Shown here: in pieces, positions 13,661-26,400 of the stretch
How the letters are laid out: every line of letters begins with the position of its first letter
How positions within the stretch are numbered: the stretch's first letter is position 1
Source of the DNA: Sacculina carcini
Taxonomy: Eukaryota > Arthropoda > Thecostraca > Sacculinidae
DNA: 64,000 nt
Direction: 5' to 3'
Assembly (NCBI GenBank): GCA_916048095.2
Contig: OU696581.1
Span: 4,010,945-4,074,944, forward strand
Notes under the pieces: generated by a model
Databases searched by the model: none
What the model saw: only the letters and a program-made list of their open reading frames with translations
What the model was told of the DNA's origin: nothing
Made by a program: the position numbers and the translations under genes

Positions 13661-16600
13661 TGTGTGTCCCACCCTCCTTGGTCCATTTTCTATCAGCTGA
13701 TACTCGGCCACCACTTGGCGTACCCGCTAACAATTTATACCATCACGTTGGAAATTTTCTTGTCTACACTTTAGACTAAATTTTAAATTTTAAAAATTAA
13801 ACCGAAAAAAGTTATAGCGGTGAAAAGACAAAATGAACCCTGAAAAATGCGAACATTTTTGTCAATATTCTGAAGACTACTCCTCCGAAACCAGCAATGG
13901 TGCAACTATACAAATTATACCACTATGTAGAAAATTTTCTGTTCTACTCAACAAACTACAATTAATACCCAAAAATTGAATTTAAAACATGTAAAATGGA
14001 AAAAAATTCTATCTACATTCAAAATTTTATTTAAACTCCACGCGTCCGATTTTCTATACTTTTTTCTTTATTTATCAAAAACTAATTATCACACATCTAA
14101 ATAAATAGTACCATCATGCTGGGAATTTTGTTTTCTACAACTCGGTATAATTTTTAATTATCCAAAGTGTATTAAAAAAGTTACGGCGGTGTGAAGTGTA
14201 AATGACAAAGTCAAAAAGGCAAAATTAGCAAAAAAAACGTGAATATCTTGGTCAATATTCCGCTATCTATTCCTCATAAACCAGCAATGGTACAGCTATA
14301 AAAATTATACTATTGTGTAGATAATTTTGTGTTCTACAAGATAAGCTATAATTTATACCCACAAATGATACAAAAAACGTAAAATTGGCAAAATTCTCAA
14401 ATACATCCCAAATTACACTTGAACACCAGGTGACTAAAATTAATTCATTTTTCTACTATTTCTCAGTAACTATTTGTTATACATAAAAATAAATTATACC
14501 ATCGTGCTAGAAATGTTGTTTTCTACAATACGGTATAATTTGTAATTTTCCAAAGTATATCTGAAGTAAGTTACGGCGGTGTAAAGTCAAAAGGACATAT
14601 TGCCAATTTGACAGCTATTATGCGCACTTGCGATTACACAGGAATATACTACTGTGTAGATAATTTTGTGTTCTACAAGATACGCTATAATTTATACCCA
14701 CAAATGATACAAAAAACGTGTAAAATTGGCAAAATTCTCAAATACATCCAAAATTACACTTGAACACCGGGCGACTAATTTTTTTTTCATTTTTCTACTA
14801 TTTCTCAGTAACTATTTGTTACACACAAAAATAAATTATACCATCGTGCTAGAAATCTTGTTTTCTACAGGATGGTATAATTTGTAATTTTCCAAAGTGT
14901 ATCTGAAGGAAGTTACGGCGGTGTAAAGTCAAAATGTCATGTTGCCAATTTGACAGCTATTATGCGCACTTGCGATTACACAGGAATATACACCGATTAA
15001 ATTTCACTGAAGCCCAATCACAATTAAGAATGCATCATATTAGCTCCAAGCATGGATGGTGTGAATCTATGCGATTACACATGAATCTACACTGATTTAA
15101 TTTCGCTGAAGTCCAATCACAATTTACGCACTTGCGATTACACAGAAATATACTACTGTGTAGAGAATTTTGTGTTCTACAAGATAAGCTATAATTTATA
15201 CTCACAAATGATACAAAAAACGTGTAAAATTGGCAAAATTCTCAAATACATCCCAAATTACACTTGAACACCAGTTGACTAAAATTAATTCATTTTTCTA
15301 CTATTTCTCAGTAACTATTTGTTATACATAAAAATAAATTATACCATCGTGCTAGAAATGTTGTTTTCTACAATACGGTATAATTTGTAATTTTCCAAAA
15401 TATATTGGAAGGAAGTTACGGCGGTGTAAAGTCAAAAGGACATATTGCCAATTTGTCAGCTATTATGCGCACTTGCGATTACACAGGAATATACACCGAT
15501 TAAATTTCACTGAAGCCCAATCACAATTAAGAATGCATCATATTAGCTCCAAGCATGGATGGTGTGGTTTTATTGGGTACAGTTTAATTAATGCTACACT
15601 ATACTGAATAGAAAGGCTTTATTGTCCTCATTATTTACACATGAATTGTTCCGCACGACGGGCGGGTACTGGGAACAAAGTAATTTACTGAATTTAACTG
15701 TGTAATTTAATTGGTTTAATTTTAAGTTGCATAAGCATAAGTTGCGTAAGGATATGGGCGGCAATATCAGGTAATGCCAACTATATGCATATGCTGTTTT
15801 AGCGGAAGCATTAACCTGGAATTATAGAGATGACAGAAAGTTGCATTGTTTTGACAGTGCTACACTTCTGAATTACTACACACGAAGGACGGGTGTGAAT
15901 TTCAGCAGTGTTGAGGGAAAAAACTTCGTCAATAATTAAAACAAGAATTTACTAATTTGACTTTTTCTATTGGTCGTTTTACATAAATTTTCTTTGTGTT
16001 TCTTTCGCGTTTGAGTTCTGAATTATTCGCACGACGGGCAGCTTTAAATATGAGGCGGGTTGTGGAAAAACATGTTTTCTAAATTGAAACATAAATTTCA
16101 CATTTATTATTATTATTAATTAAAGGCAAATCCAGTAGCATGGGAAGAGTGCAAGCACTATTACCACCCTAAGGTGGCCCCATGTACCGGAAGCGCCCAA
16201 AAGATTCAGAGAGAAAGAGAGTTCGAAAAGAAAAAAGTTTAGAAAGAGAGTTGGAAAGAAAATAATAAATAAATAACAATAAATAATAAACCATCATTCG
16301 ATAACAATCCATAATGCCACTCCCCCCACGTTCCTCAATAAATACTAACAATCAACAATAAATATGTGATTCAGTAAATAACATCCATCAATAAATAAGA
16401 ATAAATATTAATAAATAAGTAATAAATAACAATCATGAACAATAAATATGATTCAATAAGTAACAACAACACAAATAAATATGATTCAATAAACAACAAC
16501 ACCAATAAATATGATTCAATAAACAACAACAATAAATATGATTCAATAAACAGCAACAACAATTTGACAATTTTAGACTTTTATATTGTCTAAAAGTTTC

Positions 16601-19600
16601 CTATGGGTTTATTTTTCTTTCTCAATTTGCACTAATTTTTTATGAATTGAATATTAATTATATTTTATGAACTGTTCCGCACGACGGGCGGGCTTAAATG
16701 GATCTATAAAGAGTGGGTTTAAATTATAGCGAGGTATATTATATTTTGCTAGCAGTAAATATTCTAGCGATAAAAGTAGAATAGCTCTTAAGCAAATGAT
16801 GGTGGAGAATGATGTGAACCTTTAAATATATTTTGCGATCTGAGGATATATGTATTAGGAATAATATGGAGCAGAATATAGATTGCATAATATAATATCG
16901 GCTGTAATATCAAGGGCTGTTATATCGGTGCAATCCAAAAAATATCAACTGTATGAATATGATGCATTAGTGGAAGCATTAACCGGGAGTTATGAGATAA
17001 TATTATGGAAAAAATTGATTTATATACTAAAAAATCATTGTTATTTTGTGTTAACATTTCAAAATTATTCCTGACGACGGGCGGGCTTAAGTATGAGGCG
17101 GGTTGACTGAATAATATGTCGTCAATTATTAGAATAAGAATATGCAAATTCAGAATAGGAATTTTCTATTGGTATAGATTTTACAATTCAGAGTTTTCTA
17201 TTAGACTGGCTGTTTGCATTTAAATATGTATTACTTTTGTTTTATTAATTGTTCCGCACGACGGGTGGGTTCAAACATTCAATTTTACCGTGTGGAATGA
17301 ATCCATATACAAAACTCACGGGCTTGACTTCAAGATCCAGACTCACTAATGTAAATGTGACTTAAATGGTGCACATATATATTAATATATGGTGTACATA
17401 TATATTAATATAATAATATTTAATGGTGTACATATATATTAATATATATATTAATATATTAATATATAACAATATATTAATATATAACATAAATATATCG
17501 CATTTTGCAACAAATGTGAATTTAGCTGCCTTACAGTCTGGTTCCGATACTATATTGGCGGGTTGAGAGAAAAGTATTGGTGGGCCGCGTTTTTGGGACC
17601 CCTGGGGTAGATAATCTCAGTCTTCTGATTACAAATTATGATCCAATCAGTATATTTTGTGATCACAAACTAATAAGTTCAATCACCTCAGACTAGGCTG
17701 AGTGCGGTCAAGATTGAATGGTTGGGTTGGGTTGGTTAGGTTTGACTCAGGTTATATTGGGTTTTAATGATAGCGGCACATATATAAATTTTAGCAATAA
17801 ATATTATAGCGGTAAAAGTAAAATAGTACTTAAGCAAATGATGTTGGGGAAGGATGTTAAGTAATAAATATAGTTTAGAAATATTCTGATGAAAAGATTT
17901 CATCATCATTCAATGTTTGTTTCGTGTTTGTGTTCTGAATTATACCACACGACGGGCAGATTTATATATCAGTAGGGTTGAGGGATAATATTTGTCAAAA
18001 TAAAAACAAAAATATTCACATTTTGACTTTTCTTTTGGTCAAGATATTTATAGGTTACATTTTTTTTAAATTTGTATTCATTATATTTTATAGATTTAAT
18101 ATGAATTTTATTGTATGAATTGTTCCGCACGACGGGTGGGTTTAAAAAAAGTGTTTTCATTTTTAGTTCATTTTTTTAAATGGTTCATTTTATGAGTTTT
18201 TTTTTATAAATAAAAATGCTCCGCGGGCAGCAACTATAGACAATAGAACGTTCAATTTTCCCTGTAAAATTAATCCATACACAAAATCAATGGATTTGAC
18301 TTCAAGATCCAGAACGGATCGTGTTCGAGTTCTGAATTATTAAGCACGACGGGCGGGTGTAAAAATTACTAAGGCAGACTGAGGGGAAATATTTTGTCGA
18401 AATAAAAATAATTAAACTTGATGAATTATTAAATTATTTATTAAATTTTTATGAGTGTACCCTACTTCATTTTTAATTTTCCATATTTCTTATTAATTGA
18501 ATATGAACTTCATGTTATGAATTGCTCCGCACAATGGGCGGGTTTTAATGCTAGTATATATATATATATATATATATATATTTCTTTTATGTATATACTA
18601 GCGACAAGTTCCGCACTTCGTGCGGTTATGGTCGCTAGTAGATCCGCACTACGTGCGTCTCGAAAATAACAAGTGTAACCACATATAATTCAATAAGTAG
18701 TGTAGGCATATAAAATTCAAGTGTTCATACTCACATTGAGTCGGATACGCGCTTCAACTATTAGTGCCAAAGGCACGCGAATATTGGTATTATGGTTCTG
18801 GTATGTTTAACCAGCCTGCGACAGAATCGCCGTCTGATCATCAAAATGTTGCACAATCCGTGTGCACGACATTATATAAGTTCGCATCGCACATACAGAC
18901 GCACACGCATACAAACACTGGCTGCACACGTGTTCGTTCATAGAATTCCGGCACACGGACACACATACCAATACAAAATGCAAAACGGTATCGTGTGTGC
19001 AATTCCTGGGAAGAATTGCAAAATTATGCAAGAACAGTTCGCAGAAAAGATGTGGTGGCAATCTGGCAGGGAAGTTTCTAGCAATCGCTCAACTGAATGA
19101 CAAAAGTGTGTAGAATAAAGGTAAAAAACAAACACCAATAGAAAAATATATGATAATTACAATTACAATATTGGTAAGCTACACATATACACTTGAAAAA
19201 CGCTTCTGGAACACGCACATGCACGACGATGTACTTAATTAAACACTCCGTTTTACTACGCACTCTGCACGCCACTGTGCATTTGCAAACGCTCGCTGCA
19301 ATGCACGTGAGTCATGGTATATCGACACACAGACACACACACCAATATATACATCAGTGTGCCGTTCTGTACACTGTGAATGTATGTGTGTGTGTGTGTG
19401 TACGTGTACCTGTATGTGTATTTTTTTTTTTTTTTTTTTTTTGTGCATATGTATGTGTATGTGTGTGTGTGTGTGCATCTATGTCAGTGTGTATGTGTGT
19501 GTGTGTGCATGTATGTCAGTGTGTATGTGAGTGTGTGTGTGCCTGAGGTGGCAATCTCGCATGGGCGTTTCTAGCAATCGCTCAACTGAATGGCGCAGTG

Positions 19601-20346
19601 TGTAGAATAATGGTGAAAAACAAACACCAGTAGAAAAATAAATGTTAATTACTATTACAATATTGGTAAGCTACACATATCCACTCTAAAAACGCCTGTG
19701 GAACACGCACATGCACGACAATGTACTTATTTAAACACTCTGTTTTACTACGCACTCTGCACGCCACTGGGCATTTGCAAACGCTCGCTGCAAACGCTCG
19801 CTGCAATGCACGTGAGTCATGGCATATCGACACACAGACGCACACACCAATATATATACACCAATGTGCCGTTCTGCACACACACTCACATACGTACGTT
19901 GAGCTTTATTATTATAGATAAAAGAAATTATCCGTCTGTCTGTGTATGTATGCTTGAATATGAGGTGACATAATTGCGCGGGTTCAATGGTATAGATGAG
20001 GGGCTTCAAACGCAAACGAAGGCTCATTTTTATGAAATAAAAATATCCCGCGGGCAGCAATAAAACGTTCAATTTCACCGTGTAGAATGAATTCATATAC
20101 AAAACTAATGGATTTGACTTCAAGAACCAGAACGGATGGTGTTCGAGTTCTGAATTATTCCGCACGTCAGGCGGGTTTAAATATGAGGCGGGCTGAGTGA
20201 AAATATTTTGTAAAATAAAATTAAACATAATGAAATTTAGACTTTTCAATTGATTAAGGTTTTTATGGGTTTGCCTTTTTATTTTTTAATTTGCAATATT
20301 TTTATGAATTGTTCCGCACAACGGGCGGGTTTTAATGCTAGTATAA

Positions 20347-20403
<57 letters not shown>

Positions 20404-23400
20404 CGTGTGTGTGCGTGTGTTTATGTGTGTGTACAGTCGCTGAATTTCCGCGTGTGTGGCGTGTTTCTGGTTGACGCGTGTTTTCTCGTCGATCGCGCCA
20501 AGTTTGTCTCGGCGACAATGGCGGCGTTGTCGGTGATGGTGCGACTGGACACTGCGCACGTGAACGTCATCACCAAAACCGACCTGCTCGATACCGAGTC
20601 GCGGCGTCATATTGACAAGTGAGCTGTTGCTTTGCAACCATTTTCTGCAATCTCGCTCTCTTCCTAATTGATTCTGCACGGATTTGTTTAATTTTCTTGT
20701 TTATTTTATTTTTTGTTAGGTTTTTTTCTGAGCCAATATCATTGTGAAATAATTCAATCTTGGTGTCAAGTAATTGAATACCTAATTTCAATCAATTTCA
20801 TTTTTGATATTTCGTGAACTCATTAAAATGTGGCGTCTAAAATGTGCGTGCCATGGTCAATGGAGTATTGTATAGTATGATATTGTACATTAACCAAGTG
20901 AGAGGTTTCTCAACCAGCGATACATGACATGTCCTGTTTTGACGTATCCAGAGTGGCCCGATTGTCTTCAGAATAGTTTGCCCAGTTTTTAACGCTAGCC
21001 CATGTGATTCCGTCGATTGCCGTTCGTTCCGTCCTAGATTGGTGCTTCTCATTGTTTTCCTTTGGTTTTTACGCCTATAATACCAACATCAAGTTATTTG
21101 TGTTGTCACCGAGTTGTCTCTGCAGAAATGAGTCAGGCTCCTGATTCTTGCCTTCCAAATGTCATACTTTTGTTTAAACATCTGTGTCGTGGTCTGGTTG
21201 ACAATTTCATTTGATAACTTGTTCCAATCATCAATTGCCCTGCTGGTGATGCTATGTTTTTGTGCATTCATCTTCATTCTACGTTCTTGGAGACCGAAGT
21301 AATTTTGTGTTTTGTATCCGTTTTTAGGCATGTACGAGGCTCGTATATATAATCAATTCGCCTCGATTTCTTCTATCTGCTAATGTTGGTAGACACATGC
21401 ACTGCTAATGTTGTAAGCCTTCTAAGTATGCTTCTCAAGGCTTCTTATTGCTCAAGTGTGCGGCGCCAATTCGCTGCAGAACAGAACGATTCCAGCGCTG
21501 CTTTCTTCCTCTGCTACAGCGGTAGCATGCAATGTGTTGAATGATCTCTTCTCGGAATAATCTGAGCAGTTTCAAACTAAGTCTAATCAAATGCTTTAAA
21601 AAGGCAGAAGTATGCTTCTATCATAAGTGTATTGACGACTCTGAAGAAAAAAACGAATACTTAATACTAAAAAGATACTTAATACTAAAAAGATACTTAA
21701 TACAATCGTATTAAATAATAAAATAAAATAATACAATCGTATTAAATAATACAATAAAATAATACAATCGTAGAAAGCTAAATTAGCCTTGTTCACATTG
21801 CAAACAAGATTAAATAATACATAGAAATGAACTGAACACACGTACCAAACAACAACACGATGTAACTACTCAATACGCCCAGTATGCGCAACAAACGCCA
21901 CAAAGTCTTCACATCACATTCCCCTCCGAATTTGGATGACCATAGCGGGGATTCCGGTATATAGTGCGCCCCGACAGTGATTACCTTGGTAGGAAGCGCA
22001 ATGGGTCGATACATCCATTATCATGCCTGTCATTGGCGTACTCACTCTCAGAACGTTCAATCTCCGTGACTGCTTCATCACTTACTCCACTCGCTGACAT
22101 GCCGTTATCCGTTGGTCCGCCGTTGACCTCCCTTGAAGTCTGGTCACGATACTACGCGGACTCATCTGATAAATTGCTGTTAGGTGTCGGCGTATCGTCA
22201 GTGGAGACGACTAGTTTACAGCGATCAAGATGTACACCATGCATGCTCCGGCCATCTCCGCTGCTCGGTTGTACGAACACATTTGCACCTCTGACGTCTT
22301 CCACTCTAAATGGCCCACTGAAAACCGGGTGAAGACTACCACGAGCTTCCTGTTTGGTGCAAACCCAATCGCATTTTCGGATATTACGATGTTGCGGGTC
22401 AACTTTTCCTTTATCATAATACCGTTTGTACTGGTGCCTTGCTTTCTCAGAGTGCCGAACCACATCTCCGCATATAATCCTACGTGTTGATTCAGTCTCC
22501 TGTAGCCAATCGTCAAAATCCTTTGGGGCATTTTCATCGACTACTACTACACGTGAACTACGCTAATTCACTCTAAACATAACCTTATTAGGGCTATGAC
22601 ATGTCGACGTATTGCTTTCGTTATTCACGAAAAATGCGACTTCTATGAGCAACGAAGGCCACTCATTTACTCTCTTGTTCTTTTCCGCCAGCATACAGCG
22701 TAAGATCTGTATTGGTCTTTCAGCCAAACCATCTCCTTGTGTGTGGTAAGGGCTTGAATGGCGCTTTTCGATCTGGAGCACTTTGCACAGTTCCCTGATG
22801 AGTACGCCATCCACGTTACCCTCTTGATCAGACAGGATGATGCTGGGGCATCCATGTCGACATACCCATTCTGACCAAACCGCCAACACAACCGCCTCTG
22901 CGCTCTGATCCTTCATCGGAACTACCTCTACATGCTTGGCAAACATCAATAATAACTAAAATATATCGAAACCCTTCATCGCTCCAGGGAAGTTTAGCTA
23001 TGTCCAAGGCTATTGCTTGTCTAGGCTCGGATACCTCGATAATTTGCGTGTTCAAAGACACCTTCGATTGACATGATCGTTTGTTTTTGGCGCATATAAC
23101 ACATCCTTGACACGCGTTTTGAACCTTCTTCTCCATAGCTTCAAAATAATCTCTTTGCTGTTTCCAACGTTTTTTTCATGCCAAAGTGTCCCTGTCTATG
23201 AATATCCATAACTACTAGTCGTTGCCTTTTCTCGGGAACAACGATTCGGCCGCTCTTTGATATCACTCCTTCACTCCTTGGTCTTTCAATCTTAGGTGGG
23301 CAAGCCTTCGTAGAGGTCCTGTAGACACACAGCTGTTCTGTTCTAAATGGTGCTTGGCTTCAGATAAATATGGGTCTGACGATTGCCTACGACACCATTC

Positions 23401-26400
23401 AGTCTGACTACACTCGTTGTCATCAGAAATTTGATAAATGTGTCTCTCAATATACTCGCTTTCATCATGGATGTTGAAGTTGAGAGCAGACGGCAGCCTG
23501 CTCAGAAAATCCGCAGCACAATTGTCGCGTCGCTTCTTGTAAACGAGCTCATAATTTGGCAATGTCTCCAGCTCCATCAACCAGCGAGCAAACTTGTTTC
23601 TTGAGTCTTTCTGTAGGCGCATCCACACAAGGGGGTTATGGTCAGTTATAATCACAACTTTTGTGACTGCCTGGAGGATATACCACCATTTTCTGACTGA
23701 TCCTACCAACGCCCAAGCTTCCAATTCTCCGGCGCGACTGAGCTGGGGTAAGACCCGACGAAAACTACGAAATCGGCTCAAGACATATTTTGTCATCTTT
23801 CTGCGAAAGCATTCCACCGATTCCACTTTTGCTGGCATTTGTGCTAAGAAACAGTCCTTCCACCTGGGAAATATCAACGTCGGACACTGTTTGAGTTTTC
23901 TTTTGACCTCGTCGAAGCTACGTTGACATTTTTCGGTCCATTTCCATTCGACTCCTTTCCTCGTGAAACGATGCAGAGGTGCGCACGTGTCACTCAAGTT
24001 CACCAAGAAATGTCTGTAGAAATTGACAAATTCATGGAACCGTCGGAGTGACTCAAGTCCTATAGGTGGCACCTGTATTTTCGCTTGGTCCCAAGTGGCA
24101 GCTTTGGGGTGTGGGGGTGTGTGTACTACGCCATGGTTGTTTCATAATGTTTCGGGTATATTTTAATGTATAAAGTTTAATCGTTATTTGTGAACCCAAT
24201 ACAGAGTTGGTTTTGGATCTTTATTAATCACCAACAACATATCAGCGTAAAAAAAATTTCATGCGCTTATTTGAAGTTTTTCAGGTTTTGCTATTATTTG
24301 CCGGTTTGAGCAATATTTTTGAACGTTTCTCGTGGTTTTCTGTTTGTTGGAAATATTTGTTTACTTCATTGTTGAGATTTTTGTATCGTCATTATGGTCG
24401 AAATGTCAGACATTGCTATTCTGTCTCTAGATTGGGATTCTGCTGACTTACCCAACTCGTTCAGAAAATTCACGTCTTATGATGACCATGTTTTCAAGGG
24501 TCCGTTACCGCAAGAAACTGATGAAAAAAGCCTCATTTTTATGCTGTGGCTAGGGCCAAAAGGTATGGATCTTTTCGAATCTTTCGAAATGATTGCGGAA
24601 GATAAGATAAACCCTGAGACAATTTTGGAAAGGTTCAAATTCCATTTTGCTCCTAAATGCAATTTCAGAATTACAAGGTACCATTTTTCAGCACTCAAAC
24701 AGGGAGATTCAGAAAGTATTGATGATTTTGTTTCTCGACTCGTTTTACCAGCAAATATATGTCAGTTCTCTCCTGAAAGCAGAATGAAAGAAGATCGAAT
24801 TGTGGAACAATTGATACTTTGATACATGCACAGGTACATACTCAGATACGGGAGAAGTTATTGGCCAGGGGCTCATCACTCATGTTGAATGAGGCCGTTG
24901 ATATTGGACGCGCATTCGAGGCTAATCGAGCACACATGGCTGTTTTTCAGACAGATTACAACACTGACAATGCTGTGGCAGAGTCAAAGGGTTCTAGTAG
25001 AACTAGCAACGACAGCAAAATCGCTAAATTCAGATGTGGAATGCTGTGGAAAGTCGCATGCGCCTGCTGGAAACAATGCACCGCATTGAAAAGCACTTGT
25101 TACAAATGCAATAAGGTCGGAGATTTTGCTTCCATATGCAAATCTACCGGCCAATCCTTTGATTCTCGACGACTGCACACTGTTCATGGCAGTGGATCAA
25201 AGAATGACACTGTTGAAAAGACGGTATATTCTGGTGGCGCTACATTACGTTTTGTAACACGGAATTTAGGGGGAACTTTCACAAGAGAGAAGCGCTTGTT
25301 GATTTATCCGCGAGTGTCCCAGGGATGAAAGGCATTCATACCTTGAGGGCTAAGGTTGATACTGGAGCCGATGGTAACATTTTGCCGAAACGGTGTTTAG
25401 ATCGAATGCCCAACACTGTTAATGTTCACCAAGATGAGACGAAGATTCATGTCTACGGTGGCATTCCAGTAGAGCAATGTGGATTTCTGACCATTGATTG
25501 TACATTTGAGGGAAAGACTGAAGTTTCACATTTTGAATACCACTGGTCTAATTTTGATCGGATTGCCAGCCTGTATGGAGCTGGGCATGGTGAAGTTTCA
25601 TCAGAGTGTTTATGCCAGTCAACAGCAGAAAATTACAGGCATTGATGATTTGATAGAACAATTCCCGGATGTTTCTCAGGGACTGGGTTGCTTGCCTGGT
25701 ATCGCCCACTTGGACGTGAACCCAGGTGCCCCGCCTGGCGTTCATAACCCTCAACAGTGTCCCATCAGTGTCCAAGAGGAATTGCAAGCTGAACTACAGA
25801 GAACACTACAGACAAGACTGCAGACTTAGATGTCATTGAGCATGCAAGAGCCCACCGATTGGGTATCGAGCATTACGGTCACAAGAAAACCAAGTGGTAC
25901 ACTGCGAGTTTGCTTGGATCCACGAGATATCAACAAGGCCATTAGACGACCGCATCATCGTATTATTACAACCCAAGAAATAAAACATGCTATCGCTGGA
26001 GCGACTGTTTTTTCTAAGTTCGATGTTGAGTCGGGATACTCGACTATCAGACTTGATGAGGACTCGAAGAAACTGACAACTTTCAACAGCCCTTTGGGAA
26101 GGTTCTGTTTCAAACGGCTACCGTTTGGTATCTGTGCTTCATAATACATTTTTATGCTGAAAATGGACCAAATTTTACAAGGTCTCACTGGCGTTATCAA
26201 TATTGCAGATGATACTGTTGTGTTTGGCCAGAACCAGGATGAGCATGACTTACGCTCATTTCAGTTGATGAAACGAGCACAAGAATGTGGGATTGTACTA
26301 AGCGCCGAAAAGTGTAGCATTGGTGTTGAAGAAGTGATATTTTTGGCAATGTGTACTCCGCGAAATGTTGCAAACCAGATCCACGCAAGGTGGAAGCTCT

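Larger units (their letters stand above)
13575..18554 (+). mobile_element. Non-autonomous Helitron 2, plus strand, head to tail with Helitron 1
   Basis: Begins TCTATATATTTAAAAG directly after the CTAG of Helitron 1 and ends GGTTTTAATG-CTAG at 18551-18554. The 5' half has three tandem copies of an about 350-bp unit; the 3' half has about ten hairpin-bearing segments. A LINE-tail-like fragment with a short tandem repeat is inserted at about 16105-16570. It has no coding frame. Confidence 0.75.
21628..24108 (-). mobile_element. Decayed Ty3/gypsy element B, 5'-truncated
   Basis: Minus-strand pol remnant: RNase H then integrase, with frameshifts; gag, protease and RT are missing. A purine-rich GGAGGGGAA followed by TGTGATGTGAAG at about 21930 may be the polypurine tract and 3' LTR start, but no second LTR confirms it. 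The upstream end is cut where gypsy C begins. Confidence 0.7.

Noticed and set aside
11440..18554. Regularly spaced repeats as a CRISPR-like array
   Set aside because: Spacing is irregular (about 150-600 bp), the units diverge, and the context is a eukaryotic Helitron with CTAG end.
18598..18680. Hammerhead ribozyme in the hairpin ACTAGCGAC...GTCGCTAGT
   Set aside because: The conserved CUGAUGA core is absent; the hairpin plus CTAG is explained as a Helitron 3' end.
19193..20249. Cys/Val-rich small proteins repeated near 19.2-20.2 kb and 55.7-56.5 kb
   Set aside because: They come from TG/CA repeats and Helitron sequence; both copies are mobile DNA.
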